The notes under the pieces: generated by a model | The model's input: only the letters and a program-made list of their open reading frames with translations | What the model was told of the DNA's origin: nothing | Database searches by the model: none | Part shown: positions 10,439 through 18,862 of the stretch, in pieces | How the letters are laid out: the number at the start of each line of letters is the position of its first letter | Position numbering within the stretch: position 1 is the stretch's first letter | NCBI RefSeq assembly: GCF_001550065.1 | Contig: NZ_LRUB01000035.1 | Location: 1 to 64,000 of the forward strand | Direction of reading: 5' to 3' | Length of the DNA: 64,000 nt | DNA from: Kordiimonas lipolytica | GTDB lineage: Bacteria; Pseudomonadota; Alphaproteobacteria; Sphingomonadales; Kordiimonadaceae | Made by a program: the position numbers and the translations under genes

Positions 10439-11314
10439 TCAAGGGTATGTGCGCCAGTAACTGTCGGGCAGGGCCCTGACTGTGTCGCTCAGAAGCGGGT
10501 TGTCGATATGAATGACCTGCCGCGGGTGAGCCTTCAGTTCTGCCATTGTGGCCTTGAGCGCCGGGGTGTTATTCAGGAAAGCATCCAACTGGCCGGACTC
10601 GAAAGCCTTGATCAGGCCACGTTCGACAATGCGGGCCTTGTGGATGTTTGATTTGGCCAGATAGAAGAAATAGTCATAGCGGTAAACCAGCATCACATGC
10701 TGGTCGATCACCATCTGCACGCCGTATTTGCCCTGGCCCTCACTTGTGATTTCTGCCCTAATTTCATTGATGCCGCGCGGGAAGGCGTCGAACCGCTTTC
10801 GCGCCAGCATCGGCCAGAGGTTGCCGTCTGAACCCTTGGTAACCGTCAGCCCAACAGCCTGCATGATGGTGGTATCCGGCCAGTCCATACCGGAACCCAG
10901 CCGGAATCGAGAGAGCTTCTCAATCGTGTCGACGCCTTTGAGCATGTCCCGGTCTGCCTCATGGACCACAAGCAGCCGGTGGCCCAGCATGCCGCGGGTG
11001 ATGGGGAAGCGCACCATGGCAAAGTCCCGCTCGCGCTCAGGCGCATAACCGCTATAGTGCACTTCATAACGGGCCTTGTTGTCGGCGAGGGCCCGAAGCG
11101 CCCGGTCCTGAGCCAGGATCACGCGGCGCACCACCTCATAGGTATGCCCGCCCCCTTCGGCCTCAAGGGCAAGGGCGAACAGGTCGATTATATATTGATC
11201 GTCGTCGGAAGGCATGGCGAGGCGGAAGTGCTCAGCGCGCGCAGGCAGCGCGGCCATCATCATGAGAGCGCCGCAAAGAAACCATCTGATAGGGTTCAAG
11301 ACCAGCATCTGCAC
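10439..11314 (-). CDS. periplasmic solute-binding-like protein
   Basis: The 291-residue product has a signal peptide (about residues 1-27, ending LPARAEHF). The rest has the length and pattern of SBP_bac_3-like proteins (MLGHRLLVVHEADRDM, FRLGSGMDWPDTTIMQ, RKRFDAFPRGINEIRAE, KSNIHKARIVERGLIKAFESG). No transporter genes are adjacent, so it may be an orphan ligand-binding protein or sensor partner. Function is unknown. Confidence 0.6.
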   Translation of the reverse strand: MQMLVLNPIRWFLCGALMMMAALPARAEHFRLAMPSDDDQYIIDLFALALEAEGGGHTYEVVRRVILAQDRALRALADNKARYEVHYSGYAPERERDFAMVRFPITRGMLGHRLLVVHEADRDMLKGVDTIEKLSRFRLGSGMDWPDTTIMQAVGLTVTKGSDGNLWPMLARKRFDAFPRGINEIRAEITSEGQGKYGVQMVIDQHVMLVYRYDYFFYLAKSNIHKARIVERGLIKAFESGQLDAFLNNTPALKATMAELKAHPRQVIHIDNPLLSDTVRALPDSYWRTYP

Positions 11315-11390
11315 CTTCCACCCCCAATAGGCACCATACTATAGCACCAAAAGTTACCTAACCCTCAACAGCTGTTCGGCGGCGGGTGCA

Positions 11391-11424
11391 CGAAAAAAGA
11401 GGCCCCGGTTAGTCACCGGAGCCT
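11391..11424 (-). terminator. orphan minus-strand intrinsic terminator
   Basis: Read on the minus strand, a stem of AGGC/GCCT and CCGGT/ACCGG with loop GACTA (11400-11424) is followed by six Ts (11398-11393). No protein gene on the minus strand ends here; the next one downstream starts at 11314. It therefore implies an untranslated minus-strand transcript coming from the right. Confidence 0.7.
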
Positions 11425-11560
11425 GGGGATCAGTTTGTCAACATAGGGAGGTTAGTGCTGTCTCAAACTCACGAGACAAAAAGTAAAGGGCCGGTCCCGG
11501 GGGGGAAGTGGGGGGAGGGGGGAGGAACCCCGGGACCGACCTTTGTGACGGAAAACCGTC
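11391..11560 (-). ncRNA. candidate small RNA with C-rich hairpin loop
   Basis: Upstream of the orphan terminator three hairpins follow each other. They are GTCTC/GAGAC (11460-11477), a long stem pairing 11485-11502 with 11528-11544 (11 bp of CGGTCCCGGGG plus 5 bp, one small internal loop), and GACGG-AAAA-CCGTC (11547-11560). On the minus strand the 25-base loop of the long stem contains only C, U and one A, including UCCUCC and two runs of six Cs. On the plus strand the same loop is G-rich. Coding similarity is absent on both strands. The 5' end and promoter are not identified. Confidence 0.4.
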
Positions 11561-11627
11561 AAACTCAGAAACTTGGTGCCGCGAGCCAGATACTCGGTAC
11601 GTTGCTCAGCGGCGATGGGAGGTATAT

Positions 11628-11669
11628 ATGTTTGGTAAGCGAAGAAGAAAACCCATTTTTGGGTCGTAG
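11628..11669 (+). CDS. possible 13-residue leader peptide
   Basis: ATG at 11628 follows GGGAGG by six bases and encodes MFGKRRRKPIFGS before a TAG stop. Its last codons overlap hairpin ACCCA-tttt-TGGGT (11651-11664), and a second, perfect hairpin AGCTATGCG-caaaa-CGCATAGCT follows at 11671-11693. The three consecutive arginine codons and following hairpins recall attenuator leaders, but no T run follows. It could equally be chance. The next gene begins 134 bases further on. Confidence 0.2.
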   Translation: MFGKRRRKPIFGS

Positions 11670-11803
11670 CAGCTATGCGCAAAACGCATAGCTAGAAAAA
11701 ATTAGGGTGTCGGTTAACGAATGGCTTCGTTATTGGAATAAATAGTGCAGCATTGCTGACCAAAAAACTGTTTACTGACAGGTATTTAGCGGGGAGGATT
11801 TTC

Positions 11804-13528
11804 ATGAAACTTAAGCATACGCTTGCGCTTGCGCTGTTAACCTTTGGCGGAAGCGCGCCGGCAATTTCTTTTGAAAAAACTGCAAATCTTAAAGAATTTA
11901 ATGATTTTGACGTGCGCCTGATGGAAGCGAAAGACGCCAGAGACTATCAGAATCCCGTCTTTGACGACGCGCTTGAAGCCGGAAAATGGGAAGCACTTGT
12001 CTATCTGGGGCAAATAGGTGGCGAGGCGTGCGCGAAAATCGAACCGTATTTGTCTCACCGGAACAAAAAAGCCGTTGCAGCTGCGCGCAAGGGCGCTGCC
12101 TTCTGCTACGGGGATGCCCCTGTTGATGCCCTGATGTTGCATACGCAAGCCCTGCCATTCAAGGTAGGCGTGGACATGCTGCCTGTTGCCATGGGCTTCT
12201 CCGGCAACGCCGACCTGCGCATGATGCTGATTGAAATGGTGAACGCCATGCCGGCCACGCCGCCGAAGGTGGAGTTTGAAAACCAGGACAGGACGCTGCC
12301 GCTCTTCGGTCTGATGCAGTCCATCGTCTATGAGCGGCTCGCCCCATCGGCGCTACCGGGCCTTGATGTGCCGCACCTTTTGGCGCTGACAGCGGATGAC
12401 GGTATTGGCTATCAGGCCGCTTATCTTCTGGGGCGCATACAGAATCTTGACGAACACTTGACGCTTGAGCAGGTAACGGCGGCTTTTGAAACCGCACCTT
12501 CGCCTGATGTCCGGCGAGCCCTCATCCGTGTAGCGCGCCAGTTTGGAAATGATGCGATGGGGCTGATCCTTGAAAGGGCGCTGCCGAAGGTGGAGCCGGA
12601 CGCATCGGTTCGGATGGAAGCCATTAGGGCAACATCTGCATTGAGTGACGAGATCAGTGGCAACTTCCTTGTTAGCGTGTTGGTCGAAGGAACGGTCCAT
12701 GAACGCCAGCTTGCGCTGAGTGCATTGGCGGCTCGACCCGGTTCAGCGCTGGGCGTGGGCTTTACTGACGAGGTGATTGCGGAAACTTTGCGCACTGCAA
12801 CGGAGGACGAAAACCCCTGGATCGCCGTGACGGCGCTTCGGGGCCTCAATCTGCGCTCGCCCGAGGAAGGGCTGCGGATTGCCGAAGCGTGGTTCGCGGG
12901 CGACGACTATTATAAAGCTTTCTCCGCCATGGGGCTGTTGGCGCAGTCAGACGCGGGCAAGGCGATTCTCGAGGACTATGCAGCCGAAAACCCGGATACC
13001 ATCCGCGGGCGCGAGGCCGCCATTGCGCTCGATCCATCGATCGAAGGCATCGAGAAACCGCGCAATACCCCAAGCTGGAGCAGCGTGCTTTCGTATCAGA
13101 GCCGCGAACTGAAGCTGGAGACAACGCGCGGCACCGTGTGCATCGCGCCGTCCTCACTGGCCCCTTATGCCGCCGCCAACTTCATGCTGCTTGCGGATGT
13201 GGGCAAGATGAACGGCATGCTGTGGCACCGGGTGATCCCGAACTTTGTGGCGCAGGCAGGCCAAAGCGAGGACCCGGAACTGGCGAACTGGGGCACCGTT
13301 CGCGATGAATGGGGCGGCCAGCATGTAAAGGGCAGCGTGGGCGTGGCTACGGCCGGGCGCGACACGGGCGGCACGCAGTTTTTCATCAATACAGCCTATA
13401 ACCTGCATCTTGATGGCCGTTATACGGTGATGGGCAATGTCATCAGCGGCATGGACGCGGCCATGGCGCTTCAGGAAGGTGATGTGATCACGCGTGCGGA
13501 GACCGTGCGCGCGGGCCAGTGTAAATAA
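11804..13528 (+). CDS. exported HEAT-repeat protein with C-terminal cyclophilin domain
   Basis: I start at ATG 11804, which follows GGGGAGG and gives a signal peptide (MKLKHTLALALLTFGGSAPA). The mature protein is mainly alpha-helical HEAT-like repeats to about residue 420 (for example RMEAIRATSALSDEISGNFL, RQLALSALAARPGSA, NPWIAVTALRGLN). The last 145 residues are a cyclophilin-type peptidyl-prolyl isomerase with WHRVIPNFVAQAG, GVATAGRDTGGTQFFI and LDGRYTVMGNV; the key Arg, Phe and Gln of RVIPNFVAQ are present. I infer a periplasmic folding factor whose repeats bind a partner. No operon partner is adjacent. Confidence 0.82.
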   Translation: MKLKHTLALALLTFGGSAPAISFEKTANLKEFNDFDVRLMEAKDARDYQNPVFDDALEAGKWEALVYLGQIGGEACAKIEPYLSHRNKKAVAAARKGAAFCYGDAPVDALMLHTQALPFKVGVDMLPVAMGFSGNADLRMMLIEMVNAMPATPPKVEFENQDRTLPLFGLMQSIVYERLAPSALPGLDVPHLLALTADDGIGYQAAYLLGRIQNLDEHLTLEQVTAAFETAPSPDVRRALIRVARQFGNDAMGLILERALPKVEPDASVRMEAIRATSALSDEISGNFLVSVLVEGTVHERQLALSALAARPGSALGVGFTDEVIAETLRTATEDENPWIAVTALRGLNLRSPEEGLRIAEAWFAGDDYYKAFSAMGLLAQSDAGKAILEDYAAENPDTIRGREAAIALDPSIEGIEKPRNTPSWSSVLSYQSRELKLETTRGTVCIAPSSLAPYAAANFMLLADVGKMNGMLWHRVIPNFVAQAGQSEDPELANWGTVRDEWGGQHVKGSVGVATAGRDTGGTQFFINTAYNLHLDGRYTVMGNVISGMDAAMALQEGDVITRAETVRAGQCK

Positions 13529-13547
13529 TTCGGAAACAAAAAGACTT

Positions 13548-13593
13548 GTTCAACAGGTGCAGGGCAGCCCCAAGCCTGTTGAACGCTTTGTGA
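13548..13593 (-). terminator. hairpin between convergent genes
   Basis: A perfect 10-bp inverted repeat (GTTCAACAGG at 13548-13557 with 13575-13584) lies between the cyclophilin gene and the convergent LysR gene. Read on the minus strand the stem is followed by AAGTCTTTTTG, so it may terminate the LysR transcript. Confidence 0.5.
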
Positions 13594-13642
13594 TACATGA
13601 GGAAAAGTATACTGAGTGTAGCGAAGGACTTTTCTTCACATT

Positions 13643-14539
13643 CTACAGAATATTGCTTTCAGACCGGATCTGGCGAACCATGAAATCGCGGAACAGCGCC
13701 ACCTTCAGGCTGCCCCGAAGCTCAGGCGCGTAGCAGTAATAGCTGTTGAACGGGTTACCCTCGACCTTTGGCAGCACGCGCACCAGCTTTTGCCGGTTGT
13801 GTACCAGATAGTCTGGCAGCACCGCGATGCCCATGCCTGCCTCCACGGCATGCAAAACACCATACAGGTTGTTGATCTGCAGGCGCGGGGTGCGCTCTTT
13901 CTTCGGGTTGCCCACGGTCAGTAGCCAATTGAGGCCCCGGATGGTGGGCACGTTTGAAATGCCGAAGGTGATCAGGTCGTGGTGGTCCAGGTCACTTGGT
14001 GTCACCGGTGTGCCCTTGGCGTCCAGATATTCGGGGCTTGCATAAATGTGGGCGTGGAAGGTGGCGAGTGGCCTCTGGATCAGGTCTGCCTGCTCGGGCT
14101 CGTGCAGGCGGATAGCCACGTCCGCTTCGCCGGCTGAGAGGTCAAGGTCCGCGTCATCCAGGATCAGCTTGATGTCGATATCCGGATATTCGGTCATGAA
14201 CTGTTCAAGGTGCGGGGTTAGCCACACGGCACCGAAGGTTACCATGGTGGTCACGCGCAAAAGGCCAGACGGGCTTTCGCGGCTTTCCATCAGGCTGCGC
14301 TGGGTTTCCTCAAGCCTGAGCACCATCTCCCGCGCGGTGTTATAAAGTTCCTGTCCTTCCTGGGTCAGGACGAGGCCGCGGGCGTGGCGGGTGAACAGCG
14401 AGACATTCAGGCTTTCTTCGAGAGCCCGGATCTGGCGGCTGACGGCGGACTGGCTGCAGTTCAGGCGGATGCCCGCGTTGGTGAAGCTGCCGCTTTCCGC
14501 AACCGTGTGAAAAATTCTCAGTCTGTCCCAATCGAGCAC
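13643..14539 (-). CDS. LysR-family transcriptional regulator
   Basis: The 298-residue regulator has an N-terminal winged helix (LRIFHTVAESGSFTNAGIRL, CSQSAVSRQIRALEESLNV, LFTRHARGLVLTQEGQELY). A LysR substrate-binding domain follows (TFGAVWLTPHLEQFMTEYPD, GEADVAIRLHEPEQADLI). The effector and targets are unknown. It is divergent from a MarR-like gene; a LysR gene near trxB is seen in several alphaproteobacteria. Confidence 0.93.
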   Translation of the reverse strand: MLDWDRLRIFHTVAESGSFTNAGIRLNCSQSAVSRQIRALEESLNVSLFTRHARGLVLTQEGQELYNTAREMVLRLEETQRSLMESRESPSGLLRVTTMVTFGAVWLTPHLEQFMTEYPDIDIKLILDDADLDLSAGEADVAIRLHEPEQADLIQRPLATFHAHIYASPEYLDAKGTPVTPSDLDHHDLITFGISNVPTIRGLNWLLTVGNPKKERTPRLQINNLYGVLHAVEAGMGIAVLPDYLVHNRQKLVRVLPKVEGNPFNSYYCYAPELRGSLKVALFRDFMVRQIRSESNIL

Positions 14540-14696
14540 GCTTCTCTCCAGATCAATCTGACTGCCCTAGCCGGTCATGACTATTTCACCACAGGGGCAC
14601 AACCGCAAGCCCAAAGGCGCCAACTTGCCTGCTTGCTGTAACCTGTTGTTTTGCATACTATATGGCTACAAGAGCCAGAACCAAGCGAGACAGACT

Positions 14697-14996
14697 GTGG
14701 GCAACAAGGAAATCCTGCACGAGCTTACCAATGTTTTCAAGCGGAGCTACCCCGGCCTGACGGCTGAGGCGATCATCTGCTTCATGGTGGCTGCGAATGA
14801 GAAGGACCCCACGGTCGGCGATGTCGCTCGCGTGGTGGGGATGACCGAACCCATGGTCTATCAGCACCTGAGCACGCTTACATCTGCGGGGGCAGGGCTG
14901 ATTGGCTTGGTGAACACGGGTGACGGCCGCAACCTCGTGCAGCTGACGCCGGAAGGACAGGAACTGGCCTCGTCCCTGAACCAGTCGGTTAGTTAA
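14697..14996 (+). CDS. MarR-like winged-helix protein
   Basis: The roughly 99-residue product has a winged-helix pattern (LTAEAIICFMVAANE, PTVGDVARVVGMTEPMVYQHLSTL, GLVNTGDGRNLVQLTPEGQEL). This fits MarR/PadR-like regulators that discriminate single steps of gene expression, but it is shorter than most MarR proteins and lacks their N-terminal dimerisation helix. The start is uncertain: GTG 14697 puts the domain near the N terminus, while the open frame extends to 14577 with no similarity. It is divergent from the LysR gene. Confidence 0.65.
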   Translation: MGNKEILHELTNVFKRSYPGLTAEAIICFMVAANEKDPTVGDVARVVGMTEPMVYQHLSTLTSAGAGLIGLVNTGDGRNLVQLTPEGQELASSLNQSVS

Positions 14997-15035
14997 CGCT
15001 TCAAGCGCGTTTTCCGGAAGTGACGTCCAACAAAA

Positions 15036-15063
15036 AAGGCGACCCTGAGGGGGCGCCTTTTTG
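15036..15063 (+). terminator. intrinsic terminator after the MarR-like gene
   Basis: AAGGCG (15036-15041) pairs with CGCCTT (15054-15059), reinforced by CCCT/GGGG, and is followed by a T run. It lies between convergent genes and may also serve trxB. Confidence 0.85.
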
Positions 15064-15084
15064 GGTTTTGAATGCCTGCGCCTG

Positions 15085-16047
15085 CTATTCGGCAGCGGCG
15101 GCATGCTCAAGATTGGCGATATATTTTTCCGCCTCAAGTGCAGCCATACAGCCCATGCCTGCGGCCGTTACGGCCTGGCGGTAAATCTTGTCGGTCACGT
15201 CGCCTGCGGCATAAACGCCCGGGATGTCTGTTTCGGTGCTGTCTGGCTTCTTGATCAGATAACCTTCATCGTCCATCGGCAGCTGGCCTTTGAACAGCTC
15301 GGTTGAAGGCTTGTGGCCGATTGCGATAAACACGCCGTGCACGCTCAGCTCGCGCGTTTCGCCAGTCTTTACATTCTTCAGCCTTACGCCGGTGACGCCC
15401 AGTGGGTCTTCGTCGCCTAACACTTCGTCCAGCACGCTGTCCCAAGCCACGTCCACGTTCTCCGCCTTGAACAGGCGGTCCTGCAGGATTTTTTCACTGC
15501 GCAGTTCGTCGCGGCGGTGCACCAGCGTTACTTTGGAGCAGATGTTGGAAAGATACAGCGCTTCCTCAACAGCAGTGTTGCCGCCGCCGATCACGACAAC
15601 TTCCTTGCCGCGGTAGAAGAAACCGTCACAGGTGGCACAGGCGGATACGCCGTAGCCATTGAATTTCTGTTCGCTTTCAAGGCCCAGCCATTTGGCCTGG
15701 GCACCTGTTGCGATCACAACCGTGTCTGCGGTGTAGACTGTGCCGCTGTCGCCCACGGCGCGCTTAGGGTTAGCCTTCAGGTCTACTTCTGTGATCAGGT
15801 CATAGATGATGTCGGTGCCGACATTTTCAGCCTGCTGGCGCATGGCTTCCATCAGCTCCGGGCCTTGAACGGCGTCGGCGAAGCCTGGATAGTTTTCCAC
15901 GTCAGTCGTGATGGTCAGCTGGCCGCCAGCCTGCATGCCGGTGACAATGGTTGGGCTGACGTTGGCGCGGGCGGCATAGATGGCAGCCGTATAGCCGGCA
16001 GGACCCGACCCGATGATCAGCATTTTTGTGTGTTTGGTTTCAGCCAT
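15085..16047 (-). CDS. trxB: thioredoxin-disulfide reductase
   Basis: TrxB passes electrons from NADPH through FAD to thioredoxin. The 320-residue protein has the FAD loop IGSGPAGYTAAIYAARA, redox cysteines 137 and 140 in ACATCDGFFY, the NADPH loop VIGGGNTAVEEALYL and the C-terminal GVYAAGDVTDK. Length is normal. GGGGACC precedes the start. Confidence 0.97.
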   Translation of the reverse strand: MAETKHTKMLIIGSGPAGYTAAIYAARANVSPTIVTGMQAGGQLTITTDVENYPGFADAVQGPELMEAMRQQAENVGTDIIYDLITEVDLKANPKRAVGDSGTVYTADTVVIATGAQAKWLGLESEQKFNGYGVSACATCDGFFYRGKEVVVIGGGNTAVEEALYLSNICSKVTLVHRRDELRSEKILQDRLFKAENVDVAWDSVLDEVLGDEDPLGVTGVRLKNVKTGETRELSVHGVFIAIGHKPSTELFKGQLPMDDEGYLIKKPDSTETDIPGVYAAGDVTDKIYRQAVTAAGMGCMAALEAEKYIANLEHAAAAE

Positions 16048-16238
16048 GAAAGGTCCCCTGATACTCTGGCGCCGGCGGCCCAGCCGCCAGCGAATAATAA
16101 AGCTTGTCCCTTACATAGAGACTTGTCCCGTCTTTGCCAAGATGCCTGATAGCCGCAAACAATGGATTGTTTCGATCAAACTGATCGGGCAAAACGAACA
16201 GTGGGTGACCTATTGCTTCAGGGGGCTAAATAGACCCT

Positions 16239-16493
16239 TTAGCTGCTGAACAGCATGATCCCCAAAATCCAGGCAAACACCAGTGGCACCAGGATATAAG
16301 CACCGGCAAGCACACCGGCCATGCCGAAAACGAAACCTGCAATGACCCACAAAAGGACCATGTTCAGGGCGAAAAAGGCGACAGCCGTGTCGCCGCCGAT
16401 CTTGGCGTCTTTCAGAAGCGGGCCGATCAGGCTGAAGGCGAACAACAGTTTAACCCACAGGGGGCGTGGGGCGGTTTGAACGGTATCGGACAT
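16239..16493 (-). CDS. small hydrophobic membrane protein, unknown function
   Basis: The 84-residue product starts at ATG 16493, with GGAGATATA just upstream. A short charged N terminus is followed by two or three membrane segments (LWVKLLFAFSLIGPLL; AVAFFALNMVLLWVIAGFVF; LAGAYILVPLVFAWILGIML). I do not recognise a family. It lies between trxB and the divergent sensor kinase. Confidence 0.6.
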   Translation of the reverse strand: MSDTVQTAPRPLWVKLLFAFSLIGPLLKDAKIGGDTAVAFFALNMVLLWVIAGFVFGMAGVLAGAYILVPLVFAWILGIMLFSS

Positions 16494-16652
16494 GGTATAT
16501 CTCCAACTCATGAACTTCTGGGAGGGCAGATAGGCTTGCGGGGGCTCCAAGTCACTGCGGGGAATTGTCGCGGCCTGTGTCGCAGATGGAAACAATCATG
16601 AAAAATCCCTATGGTACTGGGCTTTAAAGCAAGCTAGCTTGGTGCCGGGCAA

Positions 16653-18707
16653 ATGGTGGGACATGCTTTGATGCGGTTTTGGGCAATATTGTTGGGGATA
16701 TGTCTGCTTGTCGGCATGGCGCCGGTTGGCCTGTTGTCGGTTGGTCAGGGCTGCGCGTGGGGCGAGGATGCCGCAGACGAGCCCCTGGGTATGACGGTGA
16801 CCGACCTGGTGGACGGCTGGCGGCTTGTTCGCGGGCAACTGCCCCCGCCTGAGGAAGCAGCGAGCTTTTATGGCGATGCCGAACCGGTGCCCCTGCCGCA
16901 CATCTGGGAGCGCGACTATGGCAGCGGGCCGGACGGCAGCTTTGGCGCGGCCACATATGTCCGCCATATATCATTGGCCGAACCCGCCAACCGATACGGC
17001 CTGAAAACCGGAAAACAGCGCACGGTTTACCGCCTTTATGCCGTTGTTCCCGCCGAGGAAGCAGGTGAGGCGCAGGTCTATGATTTGGGCGGTAACGGCC
17101 AGCCCGGCGAGCATGCGGAAGAAAATGCATTAGGCCGGCTTTTTTATGTCGACCTGCCTTTCGGTGCCAGGGACTTTTATCTGGTGGTTCAGGTGTCGAA
17201 CCATATTTTCCCAAACGCAGGTTTTCTGTGGGAGCCGAAGATCGGGCCGAAGGAGGTTCTTTCAGACCTGCGAGGTGTTCAGATTGCCGCTTCCTTCTCT
17301 GTGACGGGCTTCTTTTTCGCAGTGGGTTTCATCACCATGTTGTTGTCCGCGTGGCACACAACCGGCCGCTATTATTATATCGGCGGCGGGATGCTGATCG
17401 TGATGGCGATCCGGACACTGCTGGTGGACAATTACATCTGGGTAATGTGGCCGGGGCTTGATCTTGAATGGGCCTTGCGGATCGAATATGTCGGCCTGTT
17501 GTCGCTTGCGCCTGCCTATTATTGGCTGGTGGTGGAACTGTACCCCAAGGAAAGCAGCCGCACTGTGATGATGGCGCTTTGGGCACTGTGTGGCCTTGCC
17601 ATCGCGACAGCGCTTGTTGCGCCGCTTCCGGTGATGTTCCGCATGCGTGATCCGTATCTTTTGATCGCCTTCCTGGTGCTTGCCAAGATCCTTTATGTGT
17701 TCTGGGTGGCGAAGGGTAAAGCGCGTCCTGGTGCCAGATGGGCGCTTTGGGGCAGCGTGGTGGCCGCCTTTGGGGTCGCCCTTGATACTTACCTCTATAT
17801 CCCGGTGCCGCGCACGTCGTTCGAAGCCGTGCCTTTTACTGCGCTTATCTTCACCTTCGTGCTGATGGGTCTTTTCACTGTGCGCTACCGGCAGGAGCAG
17901 GAAGAAAGGGCCTTCCTTTCGGCATGTCTAGAAAAAGCGAATATTGAGCTGAAGGACCGGGCTGAAAAGCTGGACCAGGCACAGGCGGAGGCTGCGGCGG
18001 CGCTTGATCTCAAGAACAGCTTCCTGTCGAACCTCAGCAACGAGATACAGACGCCGCTTAGGACGCTGGTGAGCTTTGCCAACCGCCTGACCGACGCAGG
18101 CAAAAGCGGGATCGGGGCTGATGAGCGCACGGAATATCTGCGGCTGATCCGCAGCAACAGCGCCAATCTTTCCAAACTGATGGAAGATGTGCTGAGCGTA
18201 TCCGACCTGGAGACCGGAAGGTTTGTGCTGTCACCCGAACCCACAGACCCGAAGGATGTTGCAGACGATGTGCTGACTTTTGTCGAATCGGTGGCGCATG
18301 AAAAACATATTCTGATCGATCTGAAGTGCGAAAACACTGTGATGACGATCGACCCGCGCCTGATGCGCCAGGCCTTGATCAAGATCGTATCGAATGCCGT
18401 GAAATTCTCACCGGTCAATGGCGTTGTCACGGTGCGCGGCAGCAGGGCAGGCTCTGATTTTGTCTTTACCGTGATGGATACCGGCCCCGGCATGGAACCC
18501 GGGCAAATTCCAGCTGCCATGTCGCTTCTGGGGGGCGCTGACAAGTCCGGCAGGGCTGGTCTTGGTCTTGGGTTGCCACTTGTCGCCCGTTTTATGGAAC
18601 TGGTCGGTGGCGGCATGCAGATTGACAGTATCCCTGACCTGGGGACCACAGTGACCCTCTCGTTCCCGGTTGCGCCGCCGGGCTCCAGACGCGCGGGTGG
18701 AGGCTAA
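16653..18707 (+). CDS. 7TM sensor histidine kinase-like protein lacking the phosphoacceptor histidine
   Basis: The 684-residue protein has an N-terminal signal/anchor, an extracytoplasmic region (about 40-200) and seven membrane segments (about 212-412), the 7TMR-DISM layout. A coiled coil, a HisKA-like dimerisation helix and an ATPase domain follow. The ATPase boxes look intact: Asn581 (IVSNAVKFSP), DTGPGM (609-614) and GLGLGLP (636-642). In the H box the usual SHE is SNE (LSNEIQTPLR, Asn463, codon AAC at 18039-18041). It therefore cannot autophosphorylate at the normal site; I infer a pseudokinase or a partner of another kinase. No response regulator is adjacent. The start could also be ATG 16671. 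Confidence 0.85.
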   Translation: MVGHALMRFWAILLGICLLVGMAPVGLLSVGQGCAWGEDAADEPLGMTVTDLVDGWRLVRGQLPPPEEAASFYGDAEPVPLPHIWERDYGSGPDGSFGAATYVRHISLAEPANRYGLKTGKQRTVYRLYAVVPAEEAGEAQVYDLGGNGQPGEHAEENALGRLFYVDLPFGARDFYLVVQVSNHIFPNAGFLWEPKIGPKEVLSDLRGVQIAASFSVTGFFFAVGFITMLLSAWHTTGRYYYIGGGMLIVMAIRTLLVDNYIWVMWPGLDLEWALRIEYVGLLSLAPAYYWLVVELYPKESSRTVMMALWALCGLAIATALVAPLPVMFRMRDPYLLIAFLVLAKILYVFWVAKGKARPGARWALWGSVVAAFGVALDTYLYIPVPRTSFEAVPFTALIFTFVLMGLFTVRYRQEQEERAFLSACLEKANIELKDRAEKLDQAQAEAAAALDLKNSFLSNLSNEIQTPLRTLVSFANRLTDAGKSGIGADERTEYLRLIRSNSANLSKLMEDVLSVSDLETGRFVLSPEPTDPKDVADDVLTFVESVAHEKHILIDLKCENTVMTIDPRLMRQALIKIVSNAVKFSPVNGVVTVRGSRAGSDFVFTVMDTGPGMEPGQIPAAMSLLGGADKSGRAGLGLGLPLVARFMELVGGGMQIDSIPDLGTTVTLSFPVAPPGSRRAGGG

Positions 18708-18862
18708 TCATTTTGGGGCGGCGGCAGATTGACGTTCGGGCGCTTGAGGCGCTCTGCACAGTTTCAACTGTGTCAATGCTGCAGCCTTCAATAGGAGTGA
18801 CCCCGCCGTTCGTGTAGAAGCCCGCTGCGGTGACACGGCAGTGCAGGATTTTCTATTTGTCT

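Noticed and set aside
11455..11691. 78-codon plus-strand frame across the G-rich hairpin region
   Set aside because: It runs through several hairpins and a G-rich loop, has low-complexity Gly content and resembles no known protein; structure explains the region better.
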